Assembly: GCF_004103735.1 (NCBI RefSeq)
Contig: NZ_CP035281.1
Location: 1,612,001-1,676,000 of the forward strand
Direction: 5' to 3'
Source of the DNA: Aminipila luticellarii
GTDB taxonomy: Bacteria > Bacillota > Clostridia > Peptostreptococcales > Anaerovoracaceae
Length of the DNA stretch: 64,000 bases
Shown piece by piece: positions 9,806 through 19,417 of this stretch (position 1 is its first letter; each line of letters begins with the position of its first letter). Below the pieces are notes generated by a model. The model ran no database searches, had not been told where the DNA came from, and worked only from the letters and a program-made list of their open reading frames with translations. The translations under genes and the position numbers were made by a program.

Positions 9806-10632
9806 TATGCGACCCCTCCCATTAAAAAGTCTTTACTCAAAAGAATCTGATATTCCTCTTCCTCTCCCAGCTTACAAAATTCTGTATCGTATACCGCCAC
9901 TATAATACTCCCCAAGGCTCTGCCGTTCACCCAGGCATTATCCACTCTATATCCCTCCAGCATGCCATTTTTAGTTCCAATGGCATGGTACGGGATCAAG
10001 CAGTATCTGCTGCTGAAATCAACGTGATCCATATTCTTGAACTGCACCGCGGCAGATTGGCTGATGATGGCGACCGCTTTTCCCGATAGAGGATCTCTTA
10101 GAAAATTTCCTGAATCGATGAGAGCTCTGTGGATTACGGTATGTCCTTCTATCTCGATGGTAATAGTGGTAAAGACCCGCTCCTTCAGCTGCTTTGCTTC
10201 CATGACCTTTGAAAATGCTATGATCGTAACATAGGAAACTACTGCTCCAAAAACAACATTCATATAGGTTATATCTCCCACATATAAAACAGCATTATTG
10301 GTAAGTCCCCGGATTCTGATCAGGTAAAGCAGCAAAATTGTCATGCCGCCCATGAAGACCGATACGATATAAATCAGTATGGTCCCTTTCAGGATCTTCT
10401 TATCAAAGGCCACATGAGCCAGCAGCAAAGAAAAGGCGATCTTGACCAGAACCCCCAGCAGCATGCCCATATTCCGGACAAATATAATAAAGGAAAATAA
10501 TCCGCAAAGGATTCCGCCCAGAATCAGTCTCTTTTTACTGGTTGTTAATCCGGCTATTTTACCTGACAGGTATAAAATAAGAATTCCCATAAGAAAATTC
10601 TCAAGAAATAAGTATTCCGCATAAACCTCCAC
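9805..10632 (-). CDS. spoIIGA: sigma-E processing peptidase SpoIIGA
   Basis: Membrane-embedded aspartic protease that cleaves pro-SigE after a signal from the forespore. The N-terminal half holds about five hydrophobic segments. The soluble half contains the catalytic motif ALIDSGN. I prefer the GTG start at 10632: a GAGGGGG ribosome site lies 8 bases upstream and translation gives [16 protein letters not shown], matching the family N-terminus. A longer frame to 10707 would run into the promoter. At 275 residues it is slightly short. It is coupled to sigE by a TAATG overlap. Confidence 0.93.
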   Translation of the reverse strand: MEVYAEYLFLENFLMGILILYLSGKIAGLTTSKKRLILGGILCGLFSFIIFVRNMGMLLGVLVKIAFSLLLAHVAFDKKILKGTILIYIVSVFMGGMTILLLYLIRIRGLTNNAVLYVGDITYMNVVFGAVVSYVTIIAFSKVMEAKQLKERVFTTITIEIEGHTVIHRALIDSGNFLRDPLSGKAVAIISQSAAVQFKNMDHVDFSSRYCLIPYHAIGTKNGMLEGYRVDNAWVNGRALGSIIVAVYDTEFCKLGEEEEYQILLSKDFLMGGVA

Positions 10633-10668
10633 ATAAAAAACCCCCTCACAAGCTATATCATAAAGATG

Positions 10669-10715
10669 ATTATAGACCTCACAAGGGGGAAAAATTGTCA
10701 TATTCAAATGTCGAA
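10669..10715 (-). promoter_or_regulatory. spoIIG-type promoter with Spo0A box
   Basis: On the minus strand: a 0A-like box TTCGACA (10709-10715), then ATGACA (10696-10701), a 21-base spacer and TATAAT (10669-10674). An over-long spacer with 0A boxes near the -35 is the hallmark of the Spo0A-activated spoIIG promoter in Bacillus. The arrangement supports direct control of spoIIGA-sigE by Spo0A~P. Confidence 0.6.
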
Positions 10716-10733
10716 TAATAAATTTAATCTAAA

Positions 10734-11090
10734 TTATTTTACGGCCTTCTTTGCAGTATCGCATAGCTGTGCAAATGCAGCAGTGTCGTAGATAGCCATT
10801 TCAGAAAGCATTTTTCTGTTGATTTCAATACCTGACTTTCTTAGACCGTCCATTAGTCTGCTGTATGAAATATCATTCATTCTTGCGCCGGCATTAATTC
10901 TGGCGATCCACAGTCTTCTATATTCTCTCTTCTTATTTTTTCTTCCTACATATGCGGAACGAAGGGAACGCATCACTGCCGGATTAGCGGCTCTGAACAC
11001 CTTGCTCTTCTGTCCGTAGAAACCTTTTGCTAACTTTAAAATCTTCTTATGTCTTTTATGAGCGTTAACGCCCTTTTTTACTCTTGCCAT
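10734..11090 (-). CDS. rplT: 50S ribosomal protein L20
   Basis: L20, 118 residues, needed early in 50S assembly and, in Firmicutes, the repressor of its own operon through a leader RNA. The sequence begins [20 protein letters not shown] and is basic throughout, with the typical [14 protein letters not shown] segment. It is third in infC-rpmI-rplT. No terminator is evident before the spoIIGA promoter, so readthrough into spoIIGA is possible. Confidence 0.98.
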   Translation of the reverse strand: MARVKKGVNAHKRHKKILKLAKGFYGQKSKVFRAANPAVMRSLRSAYVGRKNKKREYRRLWIARINAGARMNDISYSRLMDGLRKSGIEINRKMLSEMAIYDTAAFAQLCDTAKKAVK

Positions 11091-11108
11091 TATTCAAACC
11101 TCCTAATA

Positions 11109-11309
11109 CTATTTATCTAATACAGCTTTAATTCTCTTGTGATCTGCACTACCAAGAATCGTGGATTTTCTCAATCCTCTTTTTCTCTTTGCACACTTTT
11201 TAGTAAGAATATGGCTCTTATATGCCTTGTTTCTCTTTACTTTTCCTGTACCTGTTAATTTAAATCTCTTGCTTGCGCCTCTATGAGACTTCATTTTATT
11301 CTTAGCCAT
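11109..11309 (-). CDS. rpmI: 50S ribosomal protein L35
   Basis: L35, 66 residues, the usual size. It begins [20 protein letters not shown] and ends in the AVLDK region typical of the family. It lies between infC and rplT, 18 bases from rplT, in the universally common operon order. Confidence 0.98.
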   Translation of the reverse strand: MAKNKMKSHRGASKRFKLTGTGKVKRNKAYKSHILTKKCAKRKRGLRKSTILGSADHKRIKAVLDK

Positions 11310-11352
11310 GGTAATGTTCCTCCTACGTAAATTTGTTTCTGTTATCTACTAT

Positions 11353-11868
11353 CTATTTATCTGCCTTAGGTGCAACAATCATAATCAAACTTCTGCCTTC
11401 AAATTCAGGCTTTTTTTCTATTGTACCTACGGAAGCGACTGATTCTGCAAACAATTTCATGACATCCAGCCCTTTATTCGCATAATCCTTTTCTCTTCCT
11501 TTAAACCTCAAGCTAACTTTGACCCTGTCTCCGTCCTTTAAAAACTTTATTGCAGTATTAGCCTTCACTTGAATGTCATGCACCTCAATAAATGTACTTA
11601 AACGAATTTCCTTCACTGAAGTAACTTTTTGCTTTTTCTTTGCTTCTTTTTCTCTTTTTTGAAGTTCATAACGGTACTTGCCGTAATCAAGGATCTTACA
11701 AACTGGCGGGTTAGCATTTGGCGAAATATTCACTAAGTCAAGCTTTTTTTCATTAGCCAGCGCTAATGCATCTTCAAGACTCATGATTCCAAGCTGCGTT
11801 CCATCATTGTCAATAACTCTCAATTCCTTGTCACGAATTTCTTCGTTGATTAGATTTTCCTTGCTAAT
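11353..11868 (-). CDS. infC: translation initiation factor IF-3 (ATT start)
   Basis: IF-3 binds the 30S subunit, checks start-codon pairing and prevents early subunit joining. The 171-residue product has both domains, with the linker (KREKEAKKKQK) near the middle. The start is the rare ATT at 11866-11868: AGGAGGTG lies 7 bases upstream and the protein then reads (M)SKENLINEEIRDKELRVID, as in other IF-3 proteins. An ATT start lets IF-3 repress its own translation. A longer ATG-initiated reading from 11934 would add an unrelated N-terminus running through the leader RNA. Confidence 0.96.
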   Translation of the reverse strand: MSKENLINEEIRDKELRVIDNDGTQLGIMSLEDALALANEKKLDLVNISPNANPPVCKILDYGKYRYELQKREKEAKKKQKVTSVKEIRLSTFIEVHDIQVKANTAIKFLKDGDRVKVSLRFKGREKDYANKGLDVMKLFAESVASVGTIEKKPEFEGRSLIMIVAPKADK

Positions 11869-11884
11869 GTTCTTGCACCTCCTG

Positions 11885-12046
11885 CAAATAATAATAAAAT
11901 AAGCGGATACTTCAGTACCCGCTCCACAAAACACATATGTGCCATCATTGCTTTATTGACCCTACCAGCAAAGCCAATAAGGTGAGAAGCGGATAACTTC
12001 TTCTTTATCACTCAGACACTATACCATTTATATCAAAGCATGTCAA
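11885..12046 (-). promoter_or_regulatory. promoter and structured leader of infC-rpmI-rplT (L20-leader-like)
   Basis: The minus strand shows TTGACA (12041-12046), 17 bases, TATAGT (12018-12023), then a ~140-base leader. The leader holds a hairpin GAAG-TTATCC-GCTTC and, near its end, GCGGGTAC-TGAA-GTATCCGC followed by TTATTTTATT, a likely terminator. Sequences in the two hairpins are partly alternative. Size, position and layout match the L20-binding leader of Firmicute infC operons. I matched it by architecture, not by a covariance model. Confidence 0.65.
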
Positions 12047-12063
12047 GCAATATCTTTAAAATA

Positions 12064-12732
12064 CTAAAAATATCGAAATACACCTTTGACCTTTCCCAAT
12101 ATCTTGACTTCCTTGACGATAATGGGGCTCATAGTCGAATTCTCCGGCTGCAGCCGAATATGATCTGCTTCTTTATAAAAAGTCTTGACGGTGGCTTCAC
12201 TTTCAAAGCCGTCTATCATGGCGACAACGATTTCTCCGTTCTTCGCCGTGTTCTGCTGTTCTACCAATATATAATCCCCATCGAAAATACCGGCTTCAAT
12301 CATGCTTTCCCCTTTCACGGTCAGCATGAAATTTGTTCCCCTGCCTGCAAACCTTGCCGGGATAGGAAAAGATTCTTCAATATTCTGTTCCGCCAGTATG
12401 GGCGTTCCCGCCGCAATTCTTCCCACTACCGGGATATCGATCACGTCAATGCGCTCTGCATTGGAATAGGCATCTCCATTCAGGTTTCGGGACGGATCGG
12501 CAGCCCGCTCATGAGATTCGGGATCCACGATCATCAAGGCACGGGGCTTTGAAGGATCTTTTTTTATGAAACCTTTCAACTCCAGATTTTCAATGTCCTT
12601 GTGAACGGTAGATGTAGATTTAATATTTAAAGCGGTGCAGATTTCTCTTACGGTAGGTGGATATCCTTTTTGGCTGATTTCTTTTTTCATATAATCCAGT
12701 ATGCGCTGTTCTCGCTCTTTTAGTTTTTCCAT
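12064..12732 (-). CDS. lexA: SOS repressor LexA
   Basis: Represses DNA-damage genes and self-cleaves when RecA filaments form. The N-terminal winged helix (residues 1-70) has PPTVREICTALNIKSTSTVHKDIENL. The cleavage site is Ala-Gly in VGRIAAGTP, and the peptidase dyad is Ser in VKGESMIEAG and Lys in ATVKTFYKE. At 222 residues it is slightly longer than B. subtilis LexA because of a linker near residues 75-95. Two LexA boxes upstream indicate autorepression. Confidence 0.97.
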   Translation of the reverse strand: MEKLKEREQRILDYMKKEISQKGYPPTVREICTALNIKSTSTVHKDIENLELKGFIKKDPSKPRALMIVDPESHERAADPSRNLNGDAYSNAERIDVIDIPVVGRIAAGTPILAEQNIEESFPIPARFAGRGTNFMLTVKGESMIEAGIFDGDYILVEQQNTAKNGEIVVAMIDGFESEATVKTFYKEADHIRLQPENSTMSPIIVKEVKILGKVKGVFRYF

Positions 12733-12829
12733 TTTCCGCCTCCATTTATATCTATTAAAAGACTCTGCAATAGACTCTCATCACAATTTCTTAAAAGCCC
12801 GTAGCGGGATTTTAACCAATTCTTGGTAT

Positions 12830-12880
12830 AGTATAACATAGGCGTGTCTTTTTGTAAACATGTGTTCCGAAATTATGTTC
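12830..12880 (-). promoter_or_regulatory. lexA promoter with two tandem LexA boxes
   Basis: On the minus strand TTTACA (12853-12858) and TATACT (12830-12835) are 17 bases apart. The box GAAC-ACAT-GTTT (12856-12867) overlaps the -35, and a second, GAAC-ATAA-TTTC (12869-12880), lies just upstream. Each differs from GAAC-N4-GTTC at one position. The untranslated leader is about 90 bases and contains a small hairpin (CCCG-CTA-CGGG) followed by CTTTT. Confidence 0.75.
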
Positions 12881-12902
12881 TAATATCTTTTCCTCCGCCG
12901 CA

Positions 12903-12954
12903 CAAAAATAGGCTGTAATACTGCCTCTGCATTTGCAGGGAGTACGTACAGCCT
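12903..12954 (-). terminator. terminator of the amidase gene
   Basis: A long imperfect hairpin with outer arms AGGCTGTA and TACAGCCT (12910-12917 and 12947-12954) is followed on the minus strand by ATTTTTG. It lies about 25 bases after the amidase stop and ahead of lexA. Confidence 0.7.
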
Positions 12955-12979
12955 GTTTTAATTCCATCTTTTTCTCTTA

Positions 12980-14188
12980 TTATTTGTACGCGTCATTTAG
13001 AGATTTAACGATGCCCTTTGCGGCAGCCAACGCATAATGATCTGCAAACTCCTCTTTCTGCATCATCTGAAGATCATTTTCATTGGAAAGAAATGCTCCT
13101 TCCACAATAATGGCCGGCATGGAGGTCTTGTTCAGCACAGCCATTTCCGGACTGTTTTTTATGCCCCTTTTGGTCGTACCCAAAATGCTGACCATTTCAT
13201 TTTCAATATTGGTTGCAATCGTCTTACTGTCGATCCCATAAAGCTGTTGTTCATTCTCACCATCCCCATTGACCTTACTGTTATATAAGACCTCCGTACC
13301 GTGAGCTGAGGCAGCGGTGCTGGAATTGTTGTGGACAGAAATGAAAATCGTTGCACCAATATTATTCGCTTTTTGAGCCCGTTCTAACAGGGTGTAATAC
13401 ACATCGGAATCCCGAATCATACAGGTACTGACCCCTGCACTTTTAAGATATTCATTTAATTTCAGACCCACTGCAAGATTTACATCCTTTTCCTGCAATT
13501 CATCCGCCTGTCCCTTATGACCTATAGAACCGCTGTCTTTTCCGCCATGCCCCATATCAATTGCAACAATCTTTCCCTTTGCAGCTTCGTGGAGCTGATC
13601 AAACTGCCAGCTTCCGACCGTATTGGAATCACTTCCTGTACTGTTATTTTCATTTGGCTCGGTAACAACCGGTTCTTCCCCTTTTACCGGTGAGGAAATG
13701 AGGACACTTCGAGTTGAATCCTGCCAGCCTACTTCACACCCCAGTGCTTCTGCGGTAAACCGGACAGGAATCATGGTGCTTCCATAATAATCCCCGTCAT
13801 TATCAATAATAAGTGCAGGAACCTCTAAATTTTGTGTTTTTCCATTGACCAGGGCCTTATTGGATCCAATGGTAAGGACCACTTCTGTGTCGTCATAGGT
13901 CACATACACTTTTTGTGTATCGTTCTGCCAGGTAACCTTTCCGCCCATTTTTTCAAATAATGCTCTTGCCGGTATCAACGTTCTTTCTTTCACAATGACC
14001 GGAGGAACGTCGCTCTGAGAAAAAGCAATCCGCTGCCCGTCCAAAGATAGACCGACCGGATATTCTTCACAGAATTTCAGTCCTTCCTTTATATCAGATT
14101 GTGTAATGCCGGTTCCGGCGTACGCCATCCCGGACATGATTGCCATGAGCATTAGGATCATGGTTACTGTAATGAGTATTCTTTTCAT
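12980..14188 (-). CDS. secreted N-acetylmuramoyl-L-alanine amidase (Amidase_3) with StalkN-type domain
   Basis: Zinc amidase that cuts the MurNAc-L-Ala bond of peptidoglycan outside the cell. A signal peptide spans residues 1-24 (ends MAYAG). Residues ~45-170 form a copper-amine-oxidase-N-like stalk with two copies of the signature (PPVIVKERTLIPARALFEKM and a STMIPVRFTAEALG copy). Residues ~208-395 are Amidase_3: DMGHGG supplies the first His, SVHNNSS the second, VEGAFLSN the catalytic Glu region. At 402 residues it is much longer than sporulation CwlD, so a general cell-wall role is more likely. It lies downstream of srtB. Confidence 0.9.
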   Translation of the reverse strand: MKRILITVTMILMLMAIMSGMAYAGTGITQSDIKEGLKFCEEYPVGLSLDGQRIAFSQSDVPPVIVKERTLIPARALFEKMGGKVTWQNDTQKVYVTYDDTEVVLTIGSNKALVNGKTQNLEVPALIIDNDGDYYGSTMIPVRFTAEALGCEVGWQDSTRSVLISSPVKGEEPVVTEPNENNSTGSDSNTVGSWQFDQLHEAAKGKIVAIDMGHGGKDSGSIGHKGQADELQEKDVNLAVGLKLNEYLKSAGVSTCMIRDSDVYYTLLERAQKANNIGATIFISVHNNSSTAASAHGTEVLYNSKVNGDGENEQQLYGIDSKTIATNIENEMVSILGTTKRGIKNSPEMAVLNKTSMPAIIVEGAFLSNENDLQMMQKEEFADHYALAAAKGIVKSLNDAYK

Positions 14189-14247
14189 GTTGTTCCCCTT
14201 TTTCTCGCTTTTTTCTTATCCGCAGTCAATAATCGACATTATCTTTG

Positions 14248-14275
14248 ATTATACTCTCTTACACAGCGTTTGAAA
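14248..14275 (-). promoter_or_regulatory. candidate promoter of the amidase gene
   Basis: TTTCAA (14270-14275) and TATAAT (14248-14253) on the minus strand, 16-base spacer, about 60 bases before the ATG. The -10 is perfect and the -35 weak. Confidence 0.45.
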
Positions 14276-14323
14276 ATAGTAGAAACAAAAACGTAACAGA
14301 ATTGAAAAATCTGCTATGGGTAT

Positions 14324-15088
14324 CTATAAATGGGGCATCGGCGTCAACTTTCCAAACAGGGCATATCTGGCATTACTGAATTCATAGGAGCAAGTACATA
14401 AGGTCACGATCCGTTCTCCCTTCTCAACTGTCACAGCGGCTTTAAATGTAGATTTTTTCTCAAGGGATTCAATATAGTCTTGAAAGTCCCGGTCATCCCT
14501 GAAACTGCGCCGGACAGCTTCATAGCTTCCGTCCACCACCGTACCGGCAAACAGTTCCACTTTGAAGTCCCCCTCCGGCGTATAAATCATCATAGACGGA
14601 TAGCTGTCATAAAAGCCTTGTTCTTTATACCTTGACAGAGAGGAAAACATGGACGTGTTTTTCATATTGTGGCCGTAAATAATGGTATTTCTATCTGAAA
14701 AATTGCTGGTATTACGATAGTCCATAAAAATCGAGCCCAATTTGTTCCATTCTCCGCTGAATAAACGTCTGAGATAATACGCATTGTCCTTCCCCTGCAC
14801 CACGGGATAATCGATCTCCGTACCGGGAGCGGCAATCCATCCCACTACCTCCGGATTTATTTTTCTCAGAGCGGTAAAATCAATAGGTTCCTTCTGTTCT
14901 TTTGGCTCGGTTCCGGCAGCTTTTGACGACTGGTGCGCCTGACTGATTTTCCGATAGCTGACATCTCCCTGATGATACTGCCACTGATTCCATAGGAGAA
15001 TACAGGCGGAGCACACCGTGCATGCTACACAAAACAGCATCAAAATATGCAATATCTTCCGCACCTCTGTTCTTTTCAGACTTTTCAT
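14324..15088 (-). CDS. srtB: class B sortase
   Basis: Membrane-anchored transpeptidase that cuts a sorting signal after Thr and attaches the protein to peptidoglycan. An N-terminal membrane segment covers residues ~12-32 (ILMLFCVACTVCSACILLW). The catalytic His is in IIYGHNM, the Cys in TLCTCSYEF, and the Arg in the following NARYALFG. The 254-residue length and the YGHNMKNTSMFSSL segment place it in class B. The gene follows the MPKTG adhesin by about 90 bases, so that protein is the obvious substrate. Clostridial class B sortases often prefer (S/P/N)PxTG-like motifs, so the MPKTG pairing is an inference. Confidence 0.93.
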   Translation of the reverse strand: MKSLKRTEVRKILHILMLFCVACTVCSACILLWNQWQYHQGDVSYRKISQAHQSSKAAGTEPKEQKEPIDFTALRKINPEVVGWIAAPGTEIDYPVVQGKDNAYYLRRLFSGEWNKLGSIFMDYRNTSNFSDRNTIIYGHNMKNTSMFSSLSRYKEQGFYDSYPSMMIYTPEGDFKVELFAGTVVDGSYEAVRRSFRDDRDFQDYIESLEKKSTFKAAVTVEKGERIVTLCTCSYEFSNARYALFGKLTPMPHL

Positions 15089-15122
15089 TCGCTCCTTCCC
15101 TTTCTACTGCCATTGGATAAAG

Positions 15123-15158
15123 AATTGGCAGCGGAAAAAAACTTTCCGCTGCCAATTT
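15123..15158 (-). terminator. hairpin between adhesin and sortase genes
   Basis: A perfect 15-bp stem with a short loop sits between the adhesin stop and the srtB start. The bases after it on the minus strand (CTTTATCC) are only moderately T-rich. It could be a partial terminator reducing srtB relative to the adhesin, or an RNA-processing hairpin. Confidence 0.5.
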
Positions 15159-15181
15159 CTCACATAAATTCTACTGGTTGA

Positions 15182-18100
15182 TTATTTTTGAATTCCTGCA
15201 TCGGAACGCTTTCTGCGAAGGACAAAATCAACACCGGCCAACGCTGTGAAAGCTATGGAAGAAAAAAGTATTCCAAGCTTTCCAACACTTTCCGCCTGAT
15301 CCTCTCCCGTCTTAGGCATTCCGTTGACAGATCCATCCATTCCGCCCTGAGGAACTCTTCCGTCCCCGATTTCATCCGTAATCATTCCGGAGTGACCGGA
15401 GCCGTCAGCACCGCCCTGAGGAACCTTTCCATCTCCGATTTCATTTGTTGGATCTTTCGGATCCGTACCGGGGTTCCCCGGATTACCGCCGTAATGGTTC
15501 GTAAAGGAAGCCGACTTGATCGCATCCCCGGCGATAATGCCGGAAGCTCCCTTGCCGGAAACCGCGTACCCATCCTTTGTATAATCCGCTTCTGTCACGT
15601 TGTAGGTCGTGCCATCCGGCAGTCCGCTGATGGTAATGCTCTGCCCGTGGGCAAGAGAAATGGTGTCACCGCTCTTGATTTTCCCTCCGGAAACGCCCTG
15701 TCCTGTGTAGGAATAGGAACCGGAGGCTCCGCTGAAGGTTACGGTAAAGTCAAATTTTTTGTAAATATCGGCACCGTTTCCGTCAACCGTTTTACGGATA
15801 GTCAGATCACCGGTTTTGTTGTCCTTGACCGGATCCTTAGGATTACCGCCGCCACCGCCGCCGGAATGATTCTTCGTATTAGTGAAAGCTGCCGTCATCG
15901 TGTTATCAGCTTCAATAACACCCTTTTCGCCGGTTTTGGCCGTCGTGTATCCGGAACCTGAATAATCCGATTCCGTCACCGCATAGGAAGCGTCCTTCGG
16001 CAGTCCGGTAACGGTAATGCTTTGTCCGTGAGCAAGAGAAATGGTATCCCCGCTCTTGATGGTTCCATTCGGCACACCGTTTCCTATATAGCTGTACGTT
16101 CCGGATGCTCCCTCAAAGGTCACAGTAAAATCAAAGGCCTTTGTACTGTCGGCTGCGTTTCCTGCGACTGTTTTGCTGATGGTCAGCTGTCCGACCGTAC
16201 CCTCTTGGTTATTTTTAATCGTAATGGCATTGGAGCCATCTTTCCCGTCAACAGAGACCACCACCTTAGAGTTGATCGTGGCAACCGTTATGGTATGGCT
16301 TCTAATCTCCTTCACATACCCTGCCGGGGCAGCCGTTTCACGAAGGAGGTATTCGCCGTCCGGAAGAGCCTTTAACTTGACGGTTCCGTCACTTCCGGTG
16401 GTTCCCTGCCGAATAACGGTCGTGCCGTCCGACGCATAAAGGGTAAAGGCAGCACCCGCCAAAGCTGCACCTGTTCCGTCTGTCTTTGTTATAAGAATCG
16501 AGCCGCCCTTCTTCATGGTCGCTTCTCCGTCTGCCGCAGTAACTGTGTAGCTTTTCTCGGTATTTTCCGTGGTGGAATTGCTGCTCATCAGAGAGACCTT
16601 ATTGGAAACACTCCCCGGCTCCCCTGTAATATCCGTAATATACGTAAATTGATACGCTTTCTGGCTATCCGGAATAGCAAAAGTCAAGGTTCTAAGTGCG
16701 TTATCATAACGTACGTTCTTATCCAGTTCCAACGGAACCAAATTCCCTTCGGTATACGTTCCGTTTGCGTTGAGCGTCATCTCACGGACGGTAATATTTC
16801 CGTCCAGCAGCAGCTTTCCGCTGGCATCCGTACGTAAGTCAAGTCCCACAGGCAGTACATCTTTCAGCTTGTCACCGGGCTGATTCAAATCATACGGCCT
16901 GTATTCCACCGTCCATTTCAACGCACCGCCGGCAGATTGAAGCTCATGCGTCTTATCCAGTATCTTGCTTTCAATGATTACATCTCGTGTGGTACTGATT
17001 CCCGGCGTCCAATTTTCAGTCTTTAAGGAAAGATTGTTTGTCGCCGTGGTCGTCTTGTTGGAAGCAAAATATTTTTCTGCCGCTTCCTCCGTCAATTTTG
17101 CCTTTACCAAAATCACATATGGTTGATCCAGTTTTGTAAAGGTAAAGGATATGGCGGCAACCTCTTTCCCCGAACTGTTGACGGTTGTTCCAATTTCATG
17201 AGAAAGTACAGCCACGCTGCTCAGCGGCGTGGTATTGGCTGCTGTAACGGAAGTGCCGGCTCCGGTCTTTCCGTCAAAGATCAAATAATCCTTTCCGTTC
17301 TCGAACGGCATAAACTCCCAGCCTTCCGGAAGCGTATCCGTCAGGGTGGCCGTTCCCAGCTTCGTTGTTCCGTCCGCCTGGAGCATATTCGTCAGATTCA
17401 GTCCGTCCGCATTAACGCTCAATCGGAAAATAACCGATTTTTCCTGATAATCGAACCCGGCTTTGGCATCTGTCGTCTTCTGAGTATTCACACCGGCAGC
17501 CGGATCTGCCATGGCTTCACGCTTGAGCATCTCCTTTGCCATCATGTGGCTGTCATACTTCACCGTGGCCGTGGCCCCATTCAGATTTTTGGTTGCACTG
17601 AAAAGACTGGCGGTATTATACACGTTCTGCTGATTCTTATTTCCGGCATAAATGTCCGGATTCAACACCTGTGTATCAAAGGTAAACTTGTTTATTTCGC
17701 TGTCAGAAAGTCCGGTGATCGTAAGCAGATCTGCCACACGTTTGCCGTCTCTTTCAATCGAAGTGACTGATACAGTGAAAGCTGGCCCGCTGACATTTAC
17801 AAAATTTCCGGCATATTTTTGATTATACTGGGGCGTTAAATCCTTGGTATCGACTCCGATAGGAAGCCCGGTCACCTTACTGATATCGAATCCGCTGGAT
17901 TTATCTCCGTAGACCAAAAGGTCATACACCTTCAAATCCGGAATACTCTGTTTTTTCGTATCGACCGTTACTGTCCACGCAACCTTTCCGGTTTTAGGAT
18001 CTGCCACACCTGTTTTAGCTATAGCATTATAACCAATACCTACATAGCCAGAGCTTGCCCCATATCCGTCACCTGACAACCCGTCCCATTTAATTTTTGC

Positions 18101-19417
18101 TGTATTCTGGTAGTTTGTTACTCCTGTAACGAATGTGCCATCTGCCGTATCCGGCACATTCGTCACGACGGTGAGTACGATCTTAGAATTAATAGTTCCG
18201 ATTTCATACTCTCCTTTTTCATTAGGAGTAATGCCTTTTTCCTCCACCCAGTCAGATCCGTTCCATTTCTGCCAAGTGGCAGAGTTCAGAGTCAATCCTG
18301 CCGGCAATAGATCCGTGATGACCACATTCTCTAAAGAAGTGCCCATCTGATTGGCCGTAATCGTCCAGGTAATGGTACGATCTTTCGGATTATATACTCC
18401 GCTGCTGCCTTCTCCTCCTGCCTTACCTTCCTTGGTAATCCATATCGCAGCAAAGGTCACTGTTTTATCTGCCTTACCCAGTTCAACATCCTGATCCATG
18501 AGCTTCGCCGTGTTGGTCAGGCTCTGTACTCCTGTGCCGTAATACTCTTCATCCGGTATGATGGTCTTAAACGTAACGGTCTGGGGACTTTTATCTCCTT
18601 CGGAGAAGGTGTAGCTGAGTTCTTTGGTTGTATCGCTCCAATTTGGAACCTTGGAAACTGAACCCACCTTAAAAGAACCCTCTTTATAGTCACCGACGGA
18701 AGCGAGATCGTCAACAAACTGATACCCCTTCAAGTCAAGAGCTGTACTGCCCTGAGTACCGGTCACCTGAACCGTCCATTCGACAGTCTTCTCAGCTAAG
18801 TTGGCTGTTCCATCTTTGGTCACCTTATAAACCTTTTCAGCGGGAGGTACGTTGACTGTAAAGGTTTTGTCAAGAATCGTAACCTGCACCTCGCCTCCTT
18901 CATCAGAAGCGCCGCTGTCGTCGTATTTCAGACTGGCCGTAAATTTACAAGCCACTGAATCATATGTTCCGTCAAAAACCGCAGCATCTCCATCAAAAGT
19001 AACTGTCGCAATAACCATCTTGTTGGAAGAGTTGGTTGTAAATTCAACACGGCCAACCTTGATTACTGTTCCCTCCTCATCCTTCATGGATAAGTCGGCA
19101 CTGCTGCCAGACACTAAGTGAAAGGCATTACTCAGTTCGAAAACAGCGGTATCTCCTTTTCGAACCGGATTGGCCGGAGTAGGATCATCCCCTTCAACCG
19201 GCACGTCAAAAGAGACTTCCACAGAAATCTCCTTTGTGCTGGTCAGCTTTCCGTCGGTGATCTCTTTTCCCCCTTGCATGACTTTTGCATTAACATTCGT
19301 TAAATTATCGTGGCCACTTGAGTCAGCGTATACTGGGCTGAACGTAAAAACGTTCAACAGTAGCATCAGCATCATCGTCCAACTTATCACACGCCGTTTC
19401 TTATTTTTTGCCATCAT
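15182..19417 (-). CDS. large sortase-anchored surface protein with repeated Ig-like/SpaA-type domains
   Basis: Predicted cell-wall-anchored adhesin, 1411 residues. A signal peptide ends near residue 31 (FTFSPVYA). The long N-terminal part reads as a series of DUF11-like isopeptide/beta-sandwich modules (VWTVTVDTKKQSIPDL, ITWTITANQMGTSLENVVIT). A SpaA/Cna-B module starts at ILITKTDGTGAALAGAAFTL. Two near-identical ~100-residue repeats follow (LTISKTVAGN and LTIRKTVDGN), joined by a Gly6 linker. Near the end, GDGKVPQGG and GDGRVPQGG repeat. The C-terminus is a sorting signal: MPKTG (1367-1371), a hydrophobic stretch, then RRKR. The ATG follows GGAGG by 7 bases. srtB lies downstream and a divergent regulator-like gene upstream. 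Confidence 0.92.
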   Translation of the reverse strand: MMAKNKKRRVISWTMMLMLLLNVFTFSPVYADSSGHDNLTNVNAKVMQGGKEITDGKLTSTKEISVEVSFDVPVEGDDPTPANPVRKGDTAVFELSNAFHLVSGSSADLSMKDEEGTVIKVGRVEFTTNSSNKMVIATVTFDGDAAVFDGTYDSVACKFTASLKYDDSGASDEGGEVQVTILDKTFTVNVPPAEKVYKVTKDGTANLAEKTVEWTVQVTGTQGSTALDLKGYQFVDDLASVGDYKEGSFKVGSVSKVPNWSDTTKELSYTFSEGDKSPQTVTFKTIIPDEEYYGTGVQSLTNTAKLMDQDVELGKADKTVTFAAIWITKEGKAGGEGSSGVYNPKDRTITWTITANQMGTSLENVVITDLLPAGLTLNSATWQKWNGSDWVEEKGITPNEKGEYEIGTINSKIVLTVVTNVPDTADGTFVTGVTNYQNTAKIKWDGLSGDGYGASSGYVGIGYNAIAKTGVADPKTGKVAWTVTVDTKKQSIPDLKVYDLLVYGDKSSGFDISKVTGLPIGVDTKDLTPQYNQKYAGNFVNVSGPAFTVSVTSIERDGKRVADLLTITGLSDSEINKFTFDTQVLNPDIYAGNKNQQNVYNTASLFSATKNLNGATATVKYDSHMMAKEMLKREAMADPAAGVNTQKTTDAKAGFDYQEKSVIFRLSVNADGLNLTNMLQADGTTKLGTATLTDTLPEGWEFMPFENGKDYLIFDGKTGAGTSVTAANTTPLSSVAVLSHEIGTTVNSSGKEVAAISFTFTKLDQPYVILVKAKLTEEAAEKYFASNKTTTATNNLSLKTENWTPGISTTRDVIIESKILDKTHELQSAGGALKWTVEYRPYDLNQPGDKLKDVLPVGLDLRTDASGKLLLDGNITVREMTLNANGTYTEGNLVPLELDKNVRYDNALRTLTFAIPDSQKAYQFTYITDITGEPGSVSNKVSLMSSNSTTENTEKSYTVTAADGEATMKKGGSILITKTDGTGAALAGAAFTLYASDGTTVIRQGTTGSDGTVKLKALPDGEYLLRETAAPAGYVKEIRSHTITVATINSKVVVSVDGKDGSNAITIKNNQEGTVGQLTISKTVAGNAADSTKAFDFTVTFEGASGTYSYIGNGVPNGTIKSGDTISLAHGQSITVTGLPKDASYAVTESDYSGSGYTTAKTGEKGVIEADNTMTAAFTNTKNHSGGGGGGNPKDPVKDNKTGDLTIRKTVDGNGADIYKKFDFTVTFSGASGSYSYTGQGVSGGKIKSGDTISLAHGQSITISGLPDGTTYNVTEADYTKDGYAVSGKGASGIIAGDAIKSASFTNHYGGNPGNPGTDPKDPTNEIGDGKVPQGGADGSGHSGMITDEIGDGRVPQGGMDGSVNGMPKTGEDQAESVGKLGILFSSIAFTALAGVDFVLRRKRSDAGIQK

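Noticed and set aside
12788-12812. Attenuator in the lexA leader
   Set aside because: The CCCG-CTA-CGGG hairpin is too short for a confident terminator; mentioned with the lexA promoter only.
15182-19417. Tandem repeats in the adhesin gene as a CRISPR-like array
   Set aside because: The repeats are ~300-bp in-frame protein domains with diverged codons; no short regular repeat-spacer pattern exists here or elsewhere in the window.
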